A stretch of DNA of 64,000 nt from Aphrocallistes beatrix. Lineage: Eukaryota; Porifera; Hexactinellida; Sceptrulophora; Aphrocallistidae. The translations under genes were made by a program, and so were the position numbers. Location of the stretch: contig OY725489.1 in NCBI GenBank assembly GCA_963281255.1, positions 1,426,001-1,490,000 on the forward strand. Direction: 5' to 3'. Positions 39,685 to 49,602 of this stretch are shown here, one piece after another. Each line of letters starts with the position of its first letter. Position 1 is the first letter of the stretch. The notes beneath the pieces were generated by a model. That model was not told the origin of the DNA, made no database searches, and saw nothing but the letters and a program-made list of their open reading frames with translations.

Positions 39685-41509
39685 ATGCCTAAACTGAATA
39701 AACGTGGGCGCCAAACCCATAAAAGTGGCACTATAGCTGAGAGAGTGAGGAAAGTTCGAGACAGGAAAACTCCTCAAGAGCGACTCCTTCGTCAGCAACA
39801 TGACCGTGAACGGAATATGCTGCGTTTGAGAGTCCTAACCCCCAAGTCCAAAGGGAGGCGTCTTCGAGAAATGCGAGATCGCACTCGACTTCACTTGAAA
39901 AAAGAGACGCCTACCGGGAGAAGAGCCCGCCTGAGAGATTTGGTTGAACGGCAGGGTTCCCGGTTGCGAGCAGAGACAGAGTGTGCTTGCCCGTCTCATC
40001 CAGCGTGCAAGTTTATTGGTCTGGGATGAGGCTCCAATGTCTCATAAGCATGTTGCTGAATGCATGGATCGAACTCTGAGAGACCTGTGCTCTTGCGATC
40101 TACCATTTGGCGGCAAGGTTATGGTATTTGGAGGTGATTTCCGTCAGATTCTGCCTGTAATTAGACGAGGAACCAGAGGTGATGTTGTTTCTGCATGTCT
40201 CAACAGATCATCTCTCTGGCGTTATGTTAAGGTTTTAAATTTGACTATTAATATGCGCCTACGGATAATATCTTCTCAGGACTCACTTGAAGTGAGTGAG
40301 TTCTCCAACTTCTTATTGAGGGTTGGAGAGGGCACTGAACTTGAAGATGAGGATCACATGATTCACATCGACGACAAGTTTATTGTCCCGGGAAATGATA
40401 TTTCTGATTTGGTTTCTTCTGTCTATGGTGACATTGTGAATAATTACCTTGATCAGGATTTCATGAGTCGCCGCATCTTAATGTCTCCAAAGAATGAGAC
40501 AGTAGATGCCATAAACGATTACGTTATGCGACAGATACCTGGAGATGATCAAATATTTTTAAGTGCAGATTCAGTTGATGATGCGCAGGCTGCCATATAC
40601 CCCACGGAGTTCTTGAACTCTCGAAATCCTAATGATATGCCCCCTCATCGTCTGAAGCTTAAAGAGTTTGCATCTATCATTCTCCTGCGGAATCTTGATT
40701 CTGCCCAGGGTTTGTGTAATGGCACTCGCTTGACTGTAAGATCGTTTACTAAACGTCTTATAGACGCGGAGATTGCCACAGGTATCCATGCGGGGACTCG
40801 AGTATTCATTCCTCGCATTGCACTACTTACTCCCTCAGATTCTGGCCTTCCCTTTATCTTAAAGCGAAGACAGTTCCCAGGACGGCCTGCTTTCTGTATC
40901 ACAATAAATAAGGGTCAAGGTCAGAGTTTAGAGACTGTTGGTATTTTCCTCCCTTCCCCTGAAGCCATATTCAGCCATGGTCAACTCTATGTGGCTCTTA
41001 GTCGCGTTCAGAATCCTAGCGGTTTGAAGATAATGGTTTGTGGAGGACAACAGTGTACTGGAGGAGGAGTATTGGTTAAGAATGTCGTATATCGAGAGGT
41101 TTTTCTAACTCGCGTTGGAGAGCCTTCGTCATCTAGCCAGGATTTGATTGATTCATTTTCGCTGGATGATATATCGTTCGATTCTTCTCAGCTGTCACCA
41201 GTTCTTTCTCACGCCAAAAAGAGAGTAATCATGGCTGATTCTGAGAGGAAGAGTAAAGTATCAAAAATCTTCGAGTTCAGTCAGAGTAGCGTTGTTACAT
41301 TGGAGGATCCTGAAAACAATGCTTTTCAGAGTAATCGCGTTACATTTGAATCGTCAGATGTTGTTTTCAATGCAATTATTAGGCATCCAAGTATGACTGG
41401 ACTTCGGAAATCGCTCTCATTAATAACTTTACTCTCGCAATGCGATATAATCTGGCCCAATCAATCGGGTTGGAGAATGAAGCGATTTTACCGAATAGAG
41501 AAGATATAA
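39685..41509 (+). pseudogene. Helitron Rep/helicase remnant (Pif1-like C-terminal part)
   Basis: A highly basic N-terminal piece (39685 to about 39970, MPKLNKRGRQTHKSG, repeated R/E/K) joins in another frame to a Pif1-type helicase lacking its start. The helicase part has Walker B LLVWDEAPMSHKH, FGGDFRQILPV, SPKNETVDAINDYV, LRNLDSAQGLCNGTRL, AFCITINKGQGQSLETVGI and YVALSRVQNPSGLK. These are helicase motifs II-VI in the Helitron version. The HUH replication-initiator domain, Walker A and several hundred residues between are absent, so an internal deletion near 39965 created this form. A C-terminal Ser/Asp-rich extension follows. It cannot act as a transposase. Confidence 0.85.
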
Positions 41510-42039
41510 TGTCGCGTGGCCCTATTTTGCACTACTATCAGTCACTTAAAGCTAGACTGCGCAATAAATTTGGTCCTCAAATTTATTTGTGTCCAGTGTA
41601 TGGCGACGGTAACTGCCTCTATCGGACTCTATCTCATGTCATTTTTGGTAGTGAGAGCTCTTATCGTATTCTCAAACACAGTCTGATCTCCAAATTTAAG
41701 AGCACTCCAGCGCATTTCTATAACGTTATGCGTAGATCAGGCATTTTCAGTGATCAGGAACTGATTGAGCATATGGATCGCGTATCTGTTCTCAATGAGT
41801 GGGGTACTAACACTGAATTGAATATGATATGGGCTTTGGCTCGGATAGATGTAGTGTCAATTAATGCTACCGACATATATCCTCACTATTGGAATATCCA
41901 GCCAGTTTATATTCATGAACAGCTGGAAGTTCCTTTAGAGTGTGACCCTATTTATGATGGTCGTAAATTAGGTGTTTTATTTCACCGGATTCACCATCAG
42001 ATAGGCATGGAACACTTTGATCCATTCTATAATAGTTAG
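41488..42039 (+). pseudogene. OTU-type cysteine protease domain of the Helitron
   Basis: This frame (open from 41440, overlapping the end of the helicase frame) encodes VYGDGNCLYRTLSHVIFG, with the Asp, Asn and catalytic Cys arrangement of OTU proteases, and ends IGMEHFDPFYNS with the catalytic His. OTU domains remove ubiquitin from proteins and are common passengers at the C-terminus of animal Helitrons. In relatives the domain can be part of the same polyprotein, so the frame change near 41450-41500 is probably a mutation. The domain itself looks intact. Confidence 0.75.
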
Positions 42040-42701
42040 CTCGATAATTCTACTGACTTTAGTATCCTGCACTGATTATTCCTTTGGTTTAATTGTGTTG
42101 TGTACTATTCGTTAGTATGGTGAGTCTATGACAAATATCCCCGAGACTAGATGTTTCTATTGCAGGAGAGAGTGCACATCTTAGTCGTTCTACAGATTAT
42201 TACGCATGTTTTATGTGAATCAAATGTATTTGTACTCAGTGTGCTGTTTTAATAACATGCGTTCTGATGTACATTGGAGTAGTATTCACTCAGGTGAACC
42301 GATCACTCTGCCTTGAAGATTTGCTACTTCGGTAGTAATTCAGATAGGTGGAGTGGTATGGCTCCCTCAGGTGAATCGATCACTCTGCATTGAAGATTTG
42401 CTACTTCGGTAGTAATTCAGATAAGTGGAGTAGTAGGTTCCCACAATGGGATTAATTACATTATCAAATATCTGAAGGTTTGATTTGCTTGGCTCCCCTT
42501 TGCGTAAGCAAGCGAATTATTGAGTTAACTAAAGTGTAGAAATCATTTCAATTTTATTTCTACCCCCCGTGAATGGATCGATAAATTCGGGGAAAGGTAC
42601 AGAGTGTGTCCCAAGTGCACTCCTCTTAATATAATTAAGAGAACCCTGAGGGACTGAATTTATAGGGAAACCTTACATTGTTTGTGGACAATTGCTTAAA
42701 T
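42040..42701. repeat. Helitron 3' flank with a two-unit tandem repeat at 42294-42436
   Basis: A unit of about 70 bp (CAGGTGAACCGATCACTCTG...GATTTGCTACTTCGGTAGTA) occurs twice, with small differences. No recognisable Helitron terminus was found here, although GCGTAAGCAAGCGAA at 42499 recalls the 3' tip of the small family. Confidence 0.5.
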
Positions 42702-43264
42702 CAGTGGTTCTCAACCGGGGGTGCACGAACCCCCTAGGGGTGCGAGGGACGATTCTGGGGGGTGCGAGAAAGTATAGCCACTTGATTAATATTTATTAAG
42801 TAATAACAAATTTGTTCCATTTTGCCTACTCAATGAGGTGCATTGTTTCGCTTTAACACATTTTATTGTATTCTTGGAAGTGCGTTTCAAATTCATATGG
42901 GCATGCCTAATTTCCGGGACGGGACGAGACCGTCCCGGAAAATCTAGATACCTAATTTCCGGGACAGGACGGGATCCATCCCGGGAATTAGGTATCTTAA
43001 CCCGTCCCGTCCCGAAAATTAGGCATCTTAACCCGTCCCGTCCCGGAAATTAGGAAATTAGGTACCTTTTCTGTCCCGTCCCGGAGATTAGGCATCTTGA
43101 CTCGTCCTGTCCCGGAAATTAGGCTTGCCCAAATCATATAATGTGGAAGTCAATGCATTTTATTGAACAGGCGTAATGACGCTACCTTTATATTAAAAAG
43201 GGGTGCGAGATTTGATTTCGAAAGCTGAAGGGGTGCGGAAGTCTAAAAAGGTTAAGAAACACTG
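42702..43264. mobile_element. hAT-type element, 563 bp, with perfect 8-bp duplication
   Basis: The ends CAGTGGTTCTCAACC and GGTTAAGAAACACTG are classic hAT tips. GCTTAAAT flanks both sides (42694-42701, 43265-43272). GGGGTGCGAG repeats lie at both ends. A second MITE sits inside at 42899-43130. Confidence 0.88.
42899..43130. mobile_element. GGGACGGG-family MITE nested in the hAT element
   Basis: GGGCATGCCTAATTTCCGGG at one end, the mirrored GGAAATTAGGCTTGCCC at the other, and about six alternating GGGACGGG / CCCGTCCC units with ATTAGG(C/T)ATC between them. Confidence 0.7.
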
Positions 43265-43397
43265 GCTTAAATCATACAATATACAACCAAAAGAATGGAT
43301 AAATTAAACTTTACAATCAATTAGAATTCAGTCATTTACGAGAAAAGATTTGACTTGACAAGTTTATTCATTTCTCAAATTCTTATAATAACATTAG

Positions 43398-44232
43398 ATG
43401 TCTAAATCAAAAGGAAGGAAGAGGAGGAGGGGAAAGAAGAGGACTGGCACCACTGCCAAAGCCTGGACGTGTACGTCCAGGCTAATAGCAATTGTAGATA
43501 GATTAGTAAGTATCTTATTAAATAAACTCAATCAATTTGCGTGTTTTTTATCGTTATTTTTTTAGACGTAAATTGAAGAACTTAAAAACAAAGTAAGTTT
43601 TAAAAATACTTTTTTTGAAAAAAATAATGTCAGATTTGATTATTTCTTACTATTTCTAATAATTTCTCTAGGGTCAAAGGAAGCAGAAACGTAAGTTAAA
43701 AGTATTTTTATTAATTGAATGAAATATTCATTGTAATTACTAATCTTAATAAAATTTTTCTAGATCCCAGGGGAGAAAAGAGGGAAAAGCCGGCCCTCAG
43801 TTCCGGGCCCCCAAATCCAGCCCCCACAATGGACCGGGCAACAAGTCCGGTCTCCACAATTGATCCGGGCAACAAATTCGGTCCCCTCAATGGACCGAGC
43901 AACAAGTCCGGTCCCCTCAATGGGCCGGGCAACAAGCCCGGTTGTTAGCAAGTAAGTTAAAATAACCTCAATCCCTTAGATTGGTATCTAGATATCTACC
44001 AATATTTATTTAATTATATTATATCTCAAGGCCTCGCAAGAAGAAGGGGAAAAAAGTAAGTAATTTCTAAAAGCTTCGGATAATTAGCTTATATATTTAC
44101 TTTTTAATGTATGTAGTAATTGAATTTAGAAATTATTTAAATAACACTTTCTTTAAAATGCTGAGTATTATAATTATAAATTTTATATCAATATTTCTTC
44201 TTAGCAAAAGAAAAATAAAGAATGAAATGTAA
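43398..44232 (+). CDS. six-exon gene for a small basic, Gly/Pro/Asn-repeat protein (micro-exons)
   Basis: All donors read GTAAGT and all acceptors are T-rich tracts ending AG. The exons are 43398-43505 (108 nt, ATG, MSKSKGRKRRRGKKR...), 43566-43592 (27 nt), 43672-43690 (19 nt), 43764 to 43940 or 43951, 44031-44055 (25 nt), and 44205 onward. The introns are 60-150 nt. Exons 1, 3 and 4 join in frame. Exon 2 carries TAA as its second codon in that frame, so including it ends translation. Exon 4 encodes repeats of the type GPLNGPSNKSG and ends in TAG at 43946. A donor inside it at 43941 would skip that stop and read through exons 5 and 6 (LARRRGKNKRK..) to TAA at 44230. AATAAA follows at 44291. 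No signal peptide. The function is unknown; a nucleic-acid or matrix-binding role is only a guess from the charge. Confidence 0.65.
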
Positions 44233-44290
44233 GTTGTAGATCTACTATAAAAATTAAGTTTCTATCGAATGTTTGACATGTATAATTTGA

Positions 44291-44296
44291 AATAAA
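44291..44296 (+). terminator. polyadenylation signal AATAAA
   Basis: A canonical hexamer about 60 bp after the last in-frame stop of the micro-exon gene. Confidence 0.55.
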
Positions 44297-44701
44297 ATAG
44301 TTTTTGATAGGCAAGCCCAACCCAAATAAACATTTTAATTAGTCGACTTTCAATTATTATTCTCTCTTTTAGATTCTTACACACATCTATATTATATTAT
44401 ATTAAAACATGAACAGTTATCTTTAATTACTTTGGGTTAGCTGGGAAACTAAAGAATGTTCAAGGGAAGTATATACACATTTTAAAACTGAAATATTTTA
44501 TGATTACATTGAATCAGTTAGAATAAATAATATATTGGTCAATTTGTCTCTCTTATACTATTTTTTAAGGTTAGATATCTCTGATGCTTGATGTATTTAT
44601 ACAAACACGTGGAATGAGAAGATTTGTATGAAGACGGAATATACATATTTTATGATAACAATCAGATGTTTCTAACTTTAGAGAGTGTATATATACTGTT
44701 T
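44297..44701. other. AT-rich intergenic, nothing recognised
   Basis: No gene or clear repeat. Confidence 0.35.
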
Positions 44702-45067
44702 CGTCATTGTCACATTTTTAAAAGTTAAGCAATACAGTTATTCGAGCATAACTCAGCCATTATAGGAGATAGAAGGCTGAAATTTTAATAGAATCTGTAT
44801 ACTAACATGTCTCTCATATGATGGAACTATCACCAAAAAATGATCACTCATCACTTTGTTATGACGTCATCATTACTCATCAAAATTTTTAAAATTGATA
44901 AATTTGGTGATTTTTCGGGCGAAATCGATTATAACAATGGGACAGACGTATTTAGAGATGTTATTTCCCTTATAATTAATCAATGTGACTCCAGGCGCCC
45001 AAAGGGCGCCTCCGGCAGATACAAAGTGTCCGCTAGCCGCGCAGCACAAGCAAGCGAAGCGCGCTTG
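44702..45067 (+). mobile_element. 5'-truncated Helitron copy
   Basis: It starts within the second TGACGTCA region (CGTCATTGTCACATTTTTAA) and continues to the 3' end CTTG at 45067 before T. The hairpin has changed (GGCAGATACAAAGTGTCCGC). Confidence 0.75.
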
Positions 45068-45080
45068 TATATATATATAT

Positions 45081-45183
45081 CCGTTAGATTACCTGGGTAA
45101 TTTCTATTTATAGTAAATATCCCACACTTCTAAGGTTTCCCCGCCCAAAATGACTCAACCGGAAATGAGTTAGCAAAATCTAG
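45081..45183. repeat. about 105-bp dispersed repeat (second copy 48846-48962)
   Basis: CCGTTAGATTACCTG, CCCACACTTCTAAGGTTTCC and CCGGAAATGAGTTAGCAAAA are shared by both copies. One copy has TGACTCA next to CCGGAAAT, resembling an AP-1/Ets pair; the other has TGACTTA. Confidence 0.6.
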
Positions 45184-45208
45184 CGCCATTTAAAGGTTAA
45201 ATATATAT

Positions 45209-46269
45209 CATAGCCTACTCTAATAATGCCTCACAGTAGACTGAAAATCATGGACTAGGGATGAAGTAGTAGCCGAATGGATTAATACACGATTAGCCTA
45301 AAATCGTTAACCATGTAGAATAGTCATTAAGAATGTATTACCAGCATATATAAACATGGTATCAAAGTACACATATCCGTTGTTAAAATTTCGATTAGTC
45401 ATCATATCATTGCGCAACAGGTCATTTTAAGGACAATTTTAGCGATTTTCTAAGCTGTTTTAACCCTATTTCTAAATGGTATTAAGGTGTGATTTTTGTG
45501 TAGAACCAAGATTAGTACAAGGTGATTTGAATAATTTAGAAATTTTCAATGGAATGTTGTTGCATTCCTACGTTGCTATGGTAAAGCATTTTGGTCAGTT
45601 TGGACCATTTCATGCAAACCGTAATGATTAGAGCTCCAAATTTGATTGTGTTTGATAGGCAATGGACTACTTCCTATTAGGTAATAATATAACTTGAACT
45701 TCTAAATTCAAGGAGTTTTGAGTTATGGGTTGATTTTAAGATTGTGACCACTAAATTGTCGCATAACTCTGTAGTCTGTGAATTTAGTAGTAAATTTTTG
45801 TTAATACCTAATAGGAAGTAGCCAATTGCCTATCGAATACGATCAAATTGTAAGACCTAGTTCTTACAGTTTGCATGAAATGGCCCAAACTGACCAAAAT
45901 GCTTTACCATAGCAACGTAGGAATGTAACAACATTCCATTGAAAATTTCTAAATTATTCAAATCACCTTGTACTAATCTTGGTTCTACACAAAAATCACA
46001 CCTTAATACCATTTAGAAATAGGGTTAAAACAGCTTAGAAAATCGCTAAAATTGTCCTTAGAATGACCTGTTGCGCAATGATATGATGACTAATCGAAAT
46101 TTTGACAACGGATATATGTACTTTGATGCCATGTTTATATATGCTGGTAATACATTCTTAATGCCTATCCTACATGATTAACGATTTTATGCCAATCGTG
46201 TATTAATCCATTCGGCTATTACCGCATCCTTGGTTATTTTACTGTGAGGCATTATTAGAGTAGGCCATG
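45209..46269. mobile_element. 1.06-kb near-perfect palindrome (long-TIR element)
   Basis: Arms of roughly 480 bp face each other across about 100 bp (near 45690-45785). The ends are CATAGCCTACTCTAATAATG and the inverse of CATGGCCTACTCTAATAATG, then CCTCACAGT. Inside, runs such as GATTAGTCATCATATCATTG and CACCTTGTACTAATCTTGGT recur inverted with few changes. No coding sequence. Diverged relatives are at 49689-50180 and 52447-53249. Confidence 0.85.
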
Positions 46270-46284
46270 TATATATCTATATAT

Positions 46285-46772
46285 CTGTAACGAATTGATT
46301 GAAGAAACTGCCAGACGCAGAAAGCTAATTTTTGGCATGCGGGAATCTTTGGCTATGGCTCCACTAAGTTCTGAGTTCAGACCAAAGTGTCGACTCATCA
46401 TGGAATTATGACGTCATTGTCACCTTTTTTTAAAATGATAAATTTCAGTTTTTCGACTATGAACTCAGCCATTTTAGGGGATAGAAGGCTGATATTTTAA
46501 TAGAATGTGTATATTAATATACCTCACATATGATGAAACTATCATTAAAAATGATTACTCATCACTCTGTTATGACTTAATCATTACGCATCAAAATTTT
46601 AAATACTGATAAATTTGGTGATTTCGCGATATAGATTATAACAGTAGGACAGACGTATTTAGATGTTATCTCCCTTATAATTAACCAATGTGACCCCAGG
46701 CGACCGTAGGGAGCCTCCGGCGGACACAAAGTGTCCGCCAGCCGCGCAGCGCAAGCAAGCGAAGCGCGCTTG
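46285..46772 (+). mobile_element. Helitron copy lacking its first bases
   Basis: CTGTAACGAATTGATTGAAG through to the 3' hairpins and the CTTG end before T. The TCCTTACT tip is missing; the palindrome at 45209-46269 lies where the TA run and tip would be. Confidence 0.8.
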
Positions 46773-46859
46773 TATCTATAAATCTACAAACTTTTAATCT
46801 GTCCCAAGATACATTACATGACTAAATAGACAAATATTTTCAAATCCGATCTATTACTT

Positions 46860-47989
46860 CTAATCTTTAGTGATGAGAAGTGGGTCAGTAATGCTAGGAG
46901 TGAACCTTGTACGGACTCTTCCAAATCTGTATTTGATCTTTCTTACAAGCATTCTCCCGAAAAATATCGCCGTGGCTAAGACGTACTGCGTACTAATGGC
47001 TGTGTTAGCAAAACCAATTAGAATTATCTTAATTGCTGCAATGACGTTATTCCAGAAGTTCAGAGTGTCGAGCTGTTGTGTCGTGATTATTATTGGTTGG
47101 TAGAAAGGGGTTCCATAGAAATGGTGGAACAAACATGGACCATAGCGCAGAGCTATATCGACTAGGAAAAAATATTGTCCTAAAAACTGAATCAAAATCA
47201 TGCAAAGGAAGCTTATTCCATTATACCCATAATACATGCGAATTGGTTACAAGCGACGACTGATCTAGAGACGATTTGACTTCGCATTCCTCTAACCTTG
47301 AACTCGACATATCGCCACTTCAACGTTTTGTAGAAAGTGCGAGTCTGCTTCAGCCAAATACAGAAATAAACAAATTGTATGATAGGCACGAATAGTTTGG
47401 AAATTGGAAACAAGTGGGGGATAGAACCTATGATGACCAGTAGAACGCCGATTATACAAGAAACCAGGAGCATACGATTTACATAGTGAAAGGGATTGGC
47501 ATTGATGTTGTGAATGGTAACGTCTAAGTACCTCATCAGGCATATTCCAAGCACGAACGAAAACATGAGGCCGACCTGCCCAAAAGAGATGAATACTCCT
47601 GCGACTGGACTCGCAACAATTAATTGCAGATCGAGGTTGAATACATCGCCTGTGGTGCAATTGTTAAGTATGTCGTAGCTAGGATTTATCAAGGAGACCC
47701 CTAACCCTAACCCAAACAAGACTACTGCACTCGTTTCGGCGATGTTGATCCCCATCAGAAACAAGTATTTGAATATTTCGACTTTGTAGTGGAGTGCCGT
47801 CTCAGAGTAATTAACGAGTGAATTGGTGTTAACCTTTTTCAGTGATTTCAGATATATCTTAACGAAATAATGGATCCTCTTCATGAAGTACACATCCCAT
47901 AGTACAGATATTCCGACAAATAGACCGAGGTAGAGAAACATCCCGTAGTAGGCATCGTGATCGATACTGCTTAGATAATGGCTGAGCAT
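46860..47989 (-). pseudogene. 7TM receptor-like gene, one frameshift
   Basis: Two overlapping minus-strand frames (47989 to about 47225, then to 46860) together make about 375 residues with seven to eight hydrophobic helices, for example MFLYLGLFVGISVLWDVYF, INIAETSAVVLFGLGLGVSL, VGLMFSFVLGICLMRYL, MLLVSCIIGVLLVIIGSI and VIAAIKIILIGFANTAIS. The start is probably the ATG at 47987-47989 (MLSHYLSSID). The frame changes by -1 near 47220-47240. Without it the second frame carries the last two or three helices and the tail SITDPLLITKD, which echoes SDPLLTNTS of the intact paralogue at 25412-26635. A sequencing error is possible, as nothing else is damaged. Confidence 0.65.
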
Positions 47990-48031
47990 CTCGTAAATAG
48001 GAATTTTAAATGTTGGCTGATTTACGTACAC

Positions 48032-48345
48032 TTTTATAGTTCTCAGACACGGAAGGATGACATATTTGGTTTCATTAATTATGTTAGCAAATATGCTATC
48101 CAGAACAAGAGAACTATATCACTGAACAATTTAAGATTAGATATTCCCAGATAAAATGTTCTCAAAAAAACTTTAAACATCCATCACTCAAACTTTATAC
48201 ATCCATTACTCATTTCATTTAGAATTAGAGTGATTACTTGGGTTGAAAGGAGAATTTCTAATACTAAATATGGATTACATGCAATCAGATATTTCAGTAC
48301 GTATTACATTTATCGTATAACTGCTATGCACAGAGTAGGAGTGCT
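48032..48345. other. intergenic, nothing recognised
   Basis: Upstream flank of the 7TM gene; no repeat or promoter motif that I trust. Confidence 0.35.
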
Positions 48346-48741
48346 GTTGCGTGATATCCTGAGATCGTGATATCTTGAGATCCTAGTATTAAGTAACCAT
48401 GGATGATTTAGTACCGTGATATCTTGAGATCGTAATATTTTGAGATATCTAGCATTCTGAGATTTTGTTTGGCTCACTCAAATGGCCTTGTGGTTCAATA
48501 GGTTTCATTGAGGCACTAAATTGTGGCACATGACAAAATTTGATGGCACGCGACACAATTTAGTGTCACAATGAAACCTATTGAACCACAAGGTCATTTG
48601 AGTGAGCCAAACAAAATCTCAGAATGCTAGGATATCTCAAAATATTACAATCTCAAGATATCACGGTACTAAATCATCCATGGTTACTTAATACTAGGAT
48701 CTCAAGATATCACGATCTCAGGATATCACGCAACAGTGCTA
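48346..48741. mobile_element. 396-bp palindromic element (family B relative)
   Basis: The left arm (GCTGTTGCGTGATATCCTGAG...AATGGCCTTGTGGTTCAATA) is mirrored almost base for base by the right (TATTGAACCACAAGGTCATTTG...CTCAGGATATCACGCAACAG). The centre is near AAATTTGATGGCACGCGAC. Transcription would give a hairpin of about 180 bp. No coding sequence. Confidence 0.8.
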
Positions 48742-49019
48742 ACTGCTAAGTATTAAAAGCAAGCATTGATTACATGCATGAAAATATAAAAGTATTTGAA
48801 CCCATTATTTTATTGCACGGGCAAATACATATACGTATATATATAACCGTTAGATTACCTGAGGTCATTTCTATTTATAACAAAGACCCCACACTTCTAA
48901 GGTTTCCCCACCCAAAATGACTTAACCGGAAATGAGTTAGCAAAAATCTAGCTCCATTTAAAGTATATATATATATATATCAGGGTATTATACAGCCTTC
49001 CAGAGATACGCTCCTAGTC

Positions 49020-49088
49020 AATTCGTTACAGATATATAGATATATATAGATATATATACACACATTAATCGAGTTTTAATAGTAAGGA
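49020..49088 (-). mobile_element. 5' end of an upstream Helitron copy
   Basis: CAATTCGTTACAG, a TA run, and CGAGTTTTAATAGTAAGGA ending at 49088, immediately joined to the 3' tip of the next copy. The rest of this copy is missing. Confidence 0.7.
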
Positions 49089-49602
49089 CAAGCGCGCTTC
49101 GCTTGCTTGCGCTGCGCGGCTGGCGGACACTTCGTGTCCGCCTGAGGCTCCCTTCGGTCGCCTATAAGGGAGATAACATCTCTAAATATGTCCATCTTAG
49201 TGTTAAAACCGATTTCACTCGAAAAATCACCAAATTTGTCAATTTTAAAATTTTTGATGCGTAATGATGACGTCATAACAAAGTGATGAGTCATCATTTT
49301 TTGATGAAAGTCGCATCATATGTGAGGTATGTTAGTATACAGATTCTATTAAAATTTCAGCCTTCTATCTCCTATAATGGCTGAGTTATGCCCGAATAAC
49401 TGTGTTGCTTAACTTTTTAAAATGTGACAATGACGTCATAATTCCATGATGAGTCGACATTTTGCTCTGAACTCAGAACTTACTAGAGCCATAGCCAAAA
49501 GACTCCCACATGCCAAAAATCAGCCTTCTGCGCCCGGCAGTTTCTTCAATCAATTCGTTACAGATATATATATATACAATCATCGAGTTTTAATAGTAAG
49601 GA
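49089..49602 (-). mobile_element. complete non-autonomous Helitron
   Basis: It runs on the minus strand from TCCTTACTATTAAAACTCGA (ending 49602) to CTTG (49089). It carries two TGACGTCA, one TGAGTCA and the GGCGGACAC hairpin. Confidence 0.85.
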
